From: CAVTBX01 sp963733135
Lineage (GTDB): Bacteria > Actinomycetota > Thermoleophilia > Gaiellales > Gaiellaceae
Assembly (NCBI GenBank): GCA_963733135.1
Contig: CAVTBX010000009.1
Coordinates: 124,001 to 188,000, forward strand
Direction: 5' to 3'
DNA length: 64,000 bases
A program made the translations under genes and the position numbers. Below the pieces are notes generated by a model, which saw only the letters and a program-made list of their open reading frames with translations, had not been told where the DNA came from and searched no databases. This document shows, one piece after another, positions 53,358-58,843 of the stretch; positions within the stretch are counted from its first letter, which is position 1; each line of letters starts with the position of its first letter.

Positions 53358-54356
53358 TCAGCGCGCCGCCGGAAAACGGCAGCGCACCGTCAGCCCGACT
53401 CCGCGCGCTCCTGACGCCTCGATCGTGCCGCCGGCCGACGTGACGATGTGCTTCACGATTGCGAGGCCGAGGCCGGTGCCCCGGCTGGAGCGCGCCCGGT
53501 CGGCTCTGTAGAAGCGTTCGAAGAGCCGCGGCAGGTCGTCGTCACCGACGCCGGCCCCGTCGTCGGCCGCGGTTAGCACGACCGCATCGGCCTCGCTCAC
53601 CACGGAGAGCGTCAGCGTTGCGCCGGGGCCCGCGTAGCGGATCGAGTTGCCCGCCAGATTCGAGGCAATGACGCGGATCATGCGCGGCCGGAGGGGCAGC
53701 TCTGCCTCGTCGTCGCCCTCGATCTCGAGGTCGATCCCGGCCCGAGCGGCCCGCTCCTCGAGCCCGTCGCCGACATCGGCGAGGATCGGGAGGGCGAGCG
53801 TCGAGCCGAGGCCGACAACCTGCCGTCCCGTCTCGAGCTCCGACAGGAAAAGCACGTCGTCGATGAGCTCGCCGATCTGGCCGACTTCTGCCCGTGCCTG
53901 TTCGATCAGCTCCAGTGGGTCGACGTCCGGCAGCTCGGCGCTTTCGAGCAGGGCCAGAAGTCGGGCGAGGGGAGTTCGGAGCTCGTGCGAGACCGAGGCC
54001 GTGAAGCCGGCGCGAAGCTCTTCGTACGCCGCCAGGTCCCCCGTCGAGCGGAGGTAGAGGAGTCGCTCACGGCGGCCGGCGGCGTCGTACTCGATCGAGA
54101 ACGCCTGTCCACCGTCGGCCGCGAGCACCTCCGCGGGGACCGGCTCGCCATCGACGAGCTGGTCGAAGACCTCCCGGGCCCGTCGGCTGGCCGCGATCAG
54201 ACGATCGTCTTCGTCGAGGACGAGCACCAGCTCACGACTCTCCTCAACGACGTGGCGGCCTCGCTCGACCTCGCGGCGCAGGCTGGCGCGACCGCCGTCT
54301 CCCAACGCATCGGGAGGAGCAGCTGGAGGTGAGGCCCGCCGGCGAAAGAGTCTCAT
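53358..54356 (-). CDS. PhoR-like sensor histidine kinase
   Basis: A 332-residue kinase with no obvious TM segment. A PAS-like region (LVLVLDEDDRLIAASRRAREVFDQLVDG near residue 43) precedes the HisKA helix with FTASVSHELRTPLARLLALLE (phosphorylated His near 125) and a HATPase domain: N-box VIASNLAGNSIRYAG near 231, VLTAADDGAGVGDDDLPRLFERFYRADRARSSRGTGLGLAIVKHIVTSAGG. The H-box type and the place beside pst genes and the OmpR-type regulator at 55062 suggest PhoR function. Lack of TM fits sensing through PhoU/Pst. Confidence 0.9.
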   Translation of the reverse strand: MRLFRRRASPPAAPPDALGDGGRASLRREVERGRHVVEESRELVLVLDEDDRLIAASRRAREVFDQLVDGEPVPAEVLAADGGQAFSIEYDAAGRRERLLYLRSTGDLAAYEELRAGFTASVSHELRTPLARLLALLESAELPDVDPLELIEQARAEVGQIGELIDDVLFLSELETGRQVVGLGSTLALPILADVGDGLEERAARAGIDLEIEGDDEAELPLRPRMIRVIASNLAGNSIRYAGPGATLTLSVVSEADAVVLTAADDGAGVGDDDLPRLFERFYRADRARSSRGTGLGLAIVKHIVTSAGGTIEASGARGVGLTVRCRFPAAR

Positions 54357-54369
54357 GCGGGATGTCTAG

Positions 54370-54387
54370 CACCCTCGTCCGAGGGTG
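54370..54387. promoter_or_regulatory. Palindrome between kinase and CAP-protein genes
   Basis: CACCCTCG-TC-CGAGGGTG, a perfect 8-bp dyad in the 53-bp gap between the divergent kinase and CAP genes. It could be an operator for both. No PHO-box heptamer series is visible here. Confidence 0.45.
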
Positions 54388-54409
54388 GTGTTAACCGTGC
54401 GTTCGGACG

Positions 54410-54979
54410 ATGTCTCTCGTGGTGAGGCGGGTAGTCGTACTCGGCGTGCTGGGTCTGATGGTGCTCGGGTGGGCGCAGCCTGCGACCGCTGCCGACTACA
54501 CGAAGTACCTCGCCTCCCCGGTCGTCTGCCCGAACCAGCTCGACACCGGGCTCGCGAAGGCGGCGAAGATCAAGGCGATTCGCTGCCTCCTGAACGAGGC
54601 GCGGAAGGAGCGCGGTCTCAGGAGGGTCAGCTGGAACCGCAAGCTCGACCGGGCCGCCGCGCTGAAGCTTCGCGACAACGTTCGTTGCGACGAGTTCTCC
54701 CACACGGCGTGCGGCAAGCCGTTCATCTCGGTCTTCAACCGTTCGGGCTATGTGGCCAGCGCCACGGGGTCGTACAGCGTCGGCGAGAACTTGGCGTGGG
54801 GCCAGGGTGTCATGGGGACGCCGCGAAGCATCGTGCTCGCGTGGCTTCGCTCCAACGGCCATCGCCATAACCTCTTCTCCTCGGAGTGGCGCGAAGGTGG
54901 CGTCGCCTACCGCTTCGACGCGAAGTTCGAGGGGAACAGTGACGTGGCGCTCTGGGCGAACACCTTCGGGCGCCGCTAG
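54410..54979 (+). CDS. Secreted CAP/SCP-domain protein
   Basis: A 189-residue exported protein: signal peptide ending near ATAADYTKY, then a CAP (cysteine-rich secretory, PR-1-like) domain. AIRCLLNEARKERGLRRVSWNRKLDRAAALKLRDNVRCDEFSHTACGKP near residues 58-105 and GSYSVGENLAWGQ, RSIVLAWLRSNGHRHNLFSSEWREGG hold the usual His/Glu positions. Four Cys could pair. Bacterial CAP proteins are of unclear function, some linked to wall or lipid interactions. It lies between the kinase and regulator genes but no PHO box precedes it. Confidence 0.88.
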   Translation: MSLVVRRVVVLGVLGLMVLGWAQPATAADYTKYLASPVVCPNQLDTGLAKAAKIKAIRCLLNEARKERGLRRVSWNRKLDRAAALKLRDNVRCDEFSHTACGKPFISVFNRSGYVASATGSYSVGENLAWGQGVMGTPRSIVLAWLRSNGHRHNLFSSEWREGGVAYRFDAKFEGNSDVALWANTFGRR

Positions 54980-54986
54980 CTCCCGC

Positions 54987-55026
54987 GTACACCACCCGTT
55001 CACAGGACCTTCACCACGACGGCACC
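54987..55026 (+). promoter_or_regulatory. PHO box upstream of phoP-like regulator
   Basis: Heptamers GTACACC (54987), GTTCACA (54998), CTTCACC (55009) and CGGCACC (55020) at exact 11-bp intervals, ending 35 bp before the start at 55062. Suggests autoregulation of the response regulator. Confidence 0.82.
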
Positions 55027-55061
55027 CGCGGGCGGGCCGTCGGCCGTCATGATCCGGGCAG

Positions 55062-55757
55062 GTGGCGAAGGTTCTGATCATCGAGGACGACGACGTCATC
55101 GCCCAGGGCATGTCCCGGCACCTCTCGTCCGCGGGCTTCGACCCTCTCTGGGTCGCCAAGGGCGAGTCGGGCCTCGCCCGGCTCCGGTACGAGCGTCCTG
55201 ATGTCGTCGTCCTAGATCTGATGCTCCCCGGGCTCGACGGCTGGCGTCTGATCGAGACGGCGCGCACGGAGGGGATCGGGACTCCGATCGTCGTCGTGAG
55301 CGCGCGCGGCACCGAGCACGATCGCGTCCACGCGCTCGAGATCGGGGCGGACGACTACCTCGTGAAGCCGTTCTCCATGAAGGAGCTGGTCGCGCGCGTC
55401 CGCGCCGCGGCGAGGCGAGGCGTCCGGGCTGAGGAGGAGCGCCGCGGCGAGCCGATCGAGGTCGAGGAGCTCCTCGTCGACCCCCTGAACGTCCAGGCGT
55501 ACGTCGACGGGCGGAGCGCCGAGCTGACGCCGACCGAGTTCCGGCTCCTGTACGCGCTCGCCCTCGAGCGCGGCCGGGTCGTGAGCCGCGACGAGATCCT
55601 CCAGCGGGTGTGGGGGAGGCGCCAGACGCACCGCGACCGAACGGTGGACGTGTTCGTCCGCAAGCTCCGCGACAAGCTCCAGGCCGCGGGCGCCACCCAC
55701 ACGTTCATCCAGACCCGCTACGGCGTCGGCTACAAGTTCGAGCCAGAGGCCTTGTAG
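55062..55757 (+). CDS. phoP: PhoP/PhoB-like OmpR-family response regulator
   Basis: A 231-residue two-component regulator. Receiver: KVLIIEDDDVIAQGMSRHL with acidic pocket, phospho-acceptor Asp in VVVLDLMLPGLDGW near residue 52, GTPIVVVSARG with the conserved Thr/Ser replaced by Ser, and GADDYLVKPFSMKELVARVRA with the conserved Lys. The C-terminal winged helix has ELTPTEFRLLYALALERGRVVSRDEILQRVWG and DRTVDVFVRKLRDKL, TRYGVGYKFEP. GTG start behind a PHO box. The partner is probably the kinase at 53358-54356. The symbol is by inferred role. Confidence 0.9.
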   Translation: MAKVLIIEDDDVIAQGMSRHLSSAGFDPLWVAKGESGLARLRYERPDVVVLDLMLPGLDGWRLIETARTEGIGTPIVVVSARGTEHDRVHALEIGADDYLVKPFSMKELVARVRAAARRGVRAEEERRGEPIEVEELLVDPLNVQAYVDGRSAELTPTEFRLLYALALERGRVVSRDEILQRVWGRRQTHRDRTVDVFVRKLRDKLQAAGATHTFIQTRYGVGYKFEPEAL

Positions 55758-55836
55758 GGGCGAGGCATGCCTCGCCCGTATCGCGCCGCCTTCCGCGCGA
55801 TTCGACGTCAGGAGCGGCGCGAAGCGCCGCGTTCAC
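55758..55836 (+). repeat. Family R repeat, copy R3
   Basis: First hairpin GGGCGAGGCATGCCTCGCCC (55758-55777), a perfect 20-nt palindrome immediately after the phoP TAG; centre ATCGCGC / GCGCGAT (55780-55801, 8-nt loop, outer G-A pairs lost); third hairpin GCGGCGC-GAA-GCGCCGC (55814-55830), ending GTTCAC. The third hairpin is the same length as R2's with a different loop base. Confidence 0.78.
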
Positions 55837-55842
55837 CCGTAG

Positions 55843-55896
55843 GGGCCGGACTTGTCCGGCCCGCGACGCCGGGGACAGCGGCGGGGAAGCCCCGCC
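55843..55896 (+). repeat. Two further stacked hairpins before the CBS gene
   Basis: GGGCCGGAC-TT-GTCCGGCCC (55843-55862) and GGCGGGG-AAG-CCCCGCC (55880-55896). Each is preceded by a TAGGGG- or GGGG-like base. With R3 they form five consecutive dyads over 140 bp between phoP and the CBS gene. The GTAGGGGC...GCCCC form resembles intergenic repeats known from other phyla. Confidence 0.65.
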
Positions 55897-55917
55897 CCCT
55901 ACTAGGATCCACCTTCG

Positions 55918-56307
55918 GTGCCCACCGTCGATCGCCATATGTCCAAGAACCTCCTCACCGTCGGGGCCGACGAGCGGCTCGCAGACGCGGCGCGCAAGAT
56001 GGCCGACCGCGGCGTGGGCGCGGTCGTCGTCCTCCAAGAGCGCCGGCTGGCCGGGATCCTCACCGAGCGGGACGTCCTGAAGGCCGTCGCCGCCGGCGTG
56101 ACACAGGACGCGACCGTCGGCGAGCGGATGACCCGCCACCCGGAAACCGTAGAGAGCGACGAATCGACCGACCAGGCCGCCGCGCTCATGATCCACGGCG
56201 GCTTCCGGCACCTACCCGTCGTCGACGGCGGCGAGGTGAAGGGCATCCTCTCGATCCGCGACCTCATGAGAGTCGCGCTCGAGGATCGCGCCCCGCGCGG
56301 CGTCTGA
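55918..56307 (+). CDS. CBS-domain pair protein
   Basis: A 129-residue protein made of two CBS motifs: LLTVGADERLADAARKMADRGVGAVVVLQERRLAGILTERDVLKAV near residues 12-58 and PETVESDESTDQAAALMIHGGFRHLPVVDGGEVKGILSIRDLMRVAL near 76-122. Such pairs bind adenine nucleotides and regulate partners; here the partner is unknown. GTG 55918 or ATG 55939 may start it. The 56308-56538 gap after it carries a PHO box and no gene. Confidence 0.88.
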   Translation: MPTVDRHMSKNLLTVGADERLADAARKMADRGVGAVVVLQERRLAGILTERDVLKAVAAGVTQDATVGERMTRHPETVESDESTDQAAALMIHGGFRHLPVVDGGEVKGILSIRDLMRVALEDRAPRGV

Positions 56308-56424
56308 TCAGCGCGCCCTGCGAGCGGCTTCGGCCGACTGGCCGACGGCGACGACGTGACGACGACTAGCCGGGCGGTCTAGGCGCCGTCCATTGCGCGG
56401 TAGGCGGCACCGGAGCCGGCGGCG

Positions 56425-56464
56425 CTGCACAACCCGGTCACCGTCTGATCACAGAGCCGTGACC
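56425..56464 (+). promoter_or_regulatory. PHO box upstream of choice-of-anchor-I-like gene
   Basis: Heptamers CTGCACA (56425), GGTCACC (56436), GATCACA (56447) and CGTGACC (56458) at exact 11-bp spacing, all with the CAC/GAC core, 75 bp before the gene start. Weaker per heptamer than the pstS box but four in register. Confidence 0.7.
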
Positions 56465-56538
56465 CACGGACGCGCTCGGCGTATCCACCATCCAGGAGAG
56501 GCGCCGACCGGGCGCGAGATCCAGCGGGAGGTCACGGA

Positions 56539-58293
56539 ATGCAGGGACGGCACGCTGTGGTGGGAGCGCTTCTAGCGATTGGCGCGATCGCCGCGCTCGT
56601 CGGCGGGGCGGGCGCAAGCCGGGAACCCCAGATCCAGCTCGCTCCGGCGGGTGTCTACGAGACGGGGATCTACGACGAGGTGGCGGCGGAGATCGCGGCC
56701 TTCGACCCGAAGAGCGAACGCCTCTTCGTGACCAACAGCGCGGACGGGACGCTCGACGTGCTGGACGCGTCCGATCCCGAGACTCCCACGAGACTCTTCT
56801 CCATCGATCTTTCCGCGTTCGGCGGCGACCCGACCAGCGTCGCCGTTCACCGCGGGCTCGTCGCCGTCGCACTCGTGGCCGAGCCCGCAACCGATCCTGG
56901 CACGGTTGCGTTCTTCGACGTCGACGGCGATCCGCTTGGCTCGGTGACCGTGGGCTCACTCCCCGACATGGTCGTCTTCATCCCGAACGGCCGGCGGCTC
57001 CTCGTCGCGAACGAGGGCGAGCCGAGCGACGACTACGCGATCGACCCGGCCGGCACCGTGGCGGTCATCGACCTGCCGTGGCATCGCTCGTGGCTCTCGT
57101 CCTCCCACGTGGAGCTCGTCGGCTTCGAGGGGTTCGAGGAGGACGAGCTCGATCCGAGCGTCCGGATCTTCGGGCCCGGCGCGAGCGTCGCGCAGGATCT
57201 CGAGCCCGAGTACATCGCCGTCTCGAAGGACGGGCGCAAGGCCTGGGTGACGCTCCAGGAGGGCAATGCGATCGCCGAACTCGACCTGAAGCGCGAGCGC
57301 TTCACCGAGATTTACGGCCTCGGCTTCAAGGATCACTCGCTCGCCGACAACGGGCTCGACGCGAGCGACCGCGACGGCCCGGCGGGCGGCAAGACGGTGA
57401 ACATCCGGCCCTGGCCGGTGCTCGGCATGTACCAGCCGGACGCCCTGGCCGCTTTCAGGTCTCGTGGCCGGACGTACCTCGTCACCGCGAACGAGGGCGA
57501 TGCCCGCGACTACTCGGCCCTTGCAGAAGAGGTGCGAGTCGGCGCGAGCTCGTACATCCTCGATCCGGCGACCTTCCCGGACGCCGCGACGCTGAAGGCG
57601 AGCGCCAACCTCGGGCGGCTAACGGTCACGAGCGCTACGGGGGACACCGACGGTGATGGCGACTACGACCGGATTCACTCGTTCGGAGGGCGCTCGTTCT
57701 CGATCTGGGAGAGCGACGGCGACCAGGTTTGGGACAGCGGCGAGCGGCTCGAGCGGCTGAACACGACGCTCGGCGAGTTCAACTCCGACAACGCGGAGAA
57801 CGACTCGTGGGACACGCGAAGCGATAACAAGGGGCCGGAGCCCGAGGGGGTCACCGTCGGTGAGATCGGTGGACGCAGCTACGCCTTCGTCGGCCTGGAG
57901 AGGATCGGCGGCGTCGCCGTCTACGACGTGTCGAAGCCGCGTGACCCGCTCTTCGTCCAGTACCTGAACAGGCGCGACTTCTCAGGCGACGCCGAGGCCG
58001 GAACAGCCGGCGACCTTGGGCCGGAAGGCCTCCTGTTCATCCCGAAGCACGACAGTCCAGTGGGCTCTCCGCTCCTCGTCGTGACGAACGAGGTCAGCGG
58101 CTCCACGCGGATCTTCGACGATCACGAAGCCCTGACGCCAACAACGCCGCACAAGGCTGTGGAGGCCGCGGAAGCGGCCGGGCGAATCGCGCCGGGTGTT
58201 GGAGGCCGCAGGAGCGGCCGGGCGAATCGCGCCGGGTGTTGGAGGCCGCAGGAGCGGCCGGGCGAATCGCGCCGCTCTTCGCGCGATTCGTAA
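56539..58293 (+). CDS. Secreted choice-of-anchor-I/esterase-like beta-propeller protein
   Basis: A 584-residue exported protein. Signal peptide MQGRHAVVGALLAIGAIAALVGGAGA, then propeller-like repeats: RLFVTNSADGTLDVLDASDPETP, PDMVVFIPNGRRLLVANEGEPSDDY, EPEYIAVSKDGRKAWVTLQEGNAIAELDL, QPDALAAFRSRGRTYLVTANEGDARDY near 298 and PEPEGVTVGEIGGRSYAFVGLERIGGVAVYDV near 437. These match the choice-of-anchor-I group, related to alkaline-phosphatase-like proteins; anchoring domain absent. DxDGDGDYDR may bind Ca. The PHO box suggests a phosphate-scavenging enzyme. The last about 40 residues, ending ESRRSSRDS, come from tandem repeats and R4 and replace the native C-terminus. Confidence 0.87.
   Translation: MQGRHAVVGALLAIGAIAALVGGAGASREPQIQLAPAGVYETGIYDEVAAEIAAFDPKSERLFVTNSADGTLDVLDASDPETPTRLFSIDLSAFGGDPTSVAVHRGLVAVALVAEPATDPGTVAFFDVDGDPLGSVTVGSLPDMVVFIPNGRRLLVANEGEPSDDYAIDPAGTVAVIDLPWHRSWLSSSHVELVGFEGFEEDELDPSVRIFGPGASVAQDLEPEYIAVSKDGRKAWVTLQEGNAIAELDLKRERFTEIYGLGFKDHSLADNGLDASDRDGPAGGKTVNIRPWPVLGMYQPDALAAFRSRGRTYLVTANEGDARDYSALAEEVRVGASSYILDPATFPDAATLKASANLGRLTVTSATGDTDGDGDYDRIHSFGGRSFSIWESDGDQVWDSGERLERLNTTLGEFNSDNAENDSWDTRSDNKGPEPEGVTVGEIGGRSYAFVGLERIGGVAVYDVSKPRDPLFVQYLNRRDFSGDAEAGTAGDLGPEGLLFIPKHDSPVGSPLLVVTNEVSGSTRIFDDHEALTPTTPHKAVEAAEAAGRIAPGVGGRRSGRANRAGCWRPQERPGESRRSSRDS
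58161..58274 (+). repeat. 40-bp tandem repeat, about 2.85 units, inside coding sequence
   Basis: Units 58161-58200 and 58201-58240 are 38/40 identical; a third unit begins at 58241 and diverges after 58274. Each unit holds a hairpin GGCCGC-AGGA-GCGGCC (or variant) and a partial GGGCGAATCGCGCC. Because 40 is not a multiple of 3, successive units are read in different frames, giving a non-repetitive peptide. Copy-number change would alter the frame and tail. Confidence 0.85.
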
Positions 58294-58321
58294 GGAGGAA
58301 CGGCGGAGCCGTTCCGTTTAC
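58244..58321 (+). repeat. Family R repeat, copy R4
   Basis: Hairpins GGCCGC-AGGA-GCGGCC (58244-58259), centre GAATCGCGC / GCGCGATTC (58264-58289, loop CGCTCTTC) and GGAACGGC-GGA-GCCGTTCC (58297-58315), ending GTTTAC. The centre contains the TAA stop of the choice-of-anchor-I-like gene at the same position as the stop in R1. Confidence 0.85.
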
Positions 58322-58556
58322 GCGCTTCTTCCGCAGACCTGCGGTGCCGTCCGCCCACCTCGAGAGCGTCACCGCTCGTTCACCACCCGGCACCCCACGG
58401 CCGTGCACCGAACTTCCATACTTCCGGTGCGCGTTGCGGGCCGCCCGGGGCCGCCCGGGACGCGTGGCGGGCGACTAACTCATCCCTCTCGCCCGTACTT
58501 TCTCCTCACAGCCAGGCGGTCCCGCCAAAGCCGGACCGCCTGGCGGTGTGGGGGGA

Positions 58557-58633
58557 GGGGCGAAGCCCCGGGCGAATCGCGCCGCTCTTTGCGCGATTCG
58601 TATGGAGGAACCGGCAGAGCCGGTTCCGTTTAC
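58557..58633 (+). repeat. Family R repeat, copy R5
   Basis: Hairpins GGGGC-GAA-GCCCC (58557-58569), centre GAATCGCGC / GCGCGATTC (58574-58599, loop CGCTCTTT) and GGAACCGGC-AGA-GCCGGTTCC (58607-58627), ending GTTTAC. The TAA of R1/R4 is TAT here. Confidence 0.85.
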
Positions 58634-58669
58634 GCGGTCGGCCGAGGCGCGTGGGGCTAGGGTGTTGGA

Positions 58670-58746
58670 GGCCCCCAGGGCCGGGCGAATCGCGCCGCTG
58701 TTCGCGCGATTCGTATGGAGGAACCCGCTACGCGGGTTCCGTTCAC
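58670..58746 (+). repeat. Family R repeat, copy R6
   Basis: Hairpins GGCCC-CCA-GGGCC (58670-58682), centre GAATCGCGC / GCGCGATTC (58687-58712, loop CGCTGTTC) and GGAACCCGC-TAC-GCGGGTTCC (58720-58740), ending GTTCAC. The sequence just before it, GTGTTGGAGGCC, matches the 40-bp tandem repeat at 58161. It ends 31 bp before the ppk PHO box. Confidence 0.85.
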
Positions 58747-58776
58747 TTCGCGTCGGCGGGCCGACCCCGGAGCCCG

Positions 58777-58805
58777 CTACACCAATCGTTCACCAATCCG
58801 TTACC
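58777..58805 (+). promoter_or_regulatory. PHO box upstream of ppk
   Basis: Heptamers CTACACC (58777), GTTCACC (58788) and CGTTACC (58799), each 11 bp apart with the same AATC spacer twice, ending 39 bp before the start of ppk. Confidence 0.82.
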
Positions 58806-58843
58806 CATGTGGCCGTCGCCGGTGGGCAGGATCAGATCCCCGC

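Larger units (their letters stand above)
58294..58843. other. Non-coding repeat-rich region before ppk
   Basis: 550 bp without a supported gene. It contains the rest of R4, a palindrome CCGCAG-AC-CTGCGG near 58331, a two-heptamer PHO-like site CGTCACC (58367) and GTTCACC (58378) 11 bp apart with no gene directly behind it, a terminator-like stem CCAGGCGGTCC / GGACCGCCTGG (58512-58543), repeats R5 and R6, and the ppk PHO box. Short frames read through this area are low-complexity and overlap the repeats, so I leave them out. Confidence 0.7.

Noticed and set aside
58161..58272. Possible CRISPR array
   Set aside because: Units are directly adjacent 40-bp tandem repeats without spacers, and no cas gene is present.
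58196..58660. Small genes in the repeat region before ppk
   Set aside because: Frames consist mostly of translated R repeats (GRIAPLFARFV-type peptides) with no start context and no other support.
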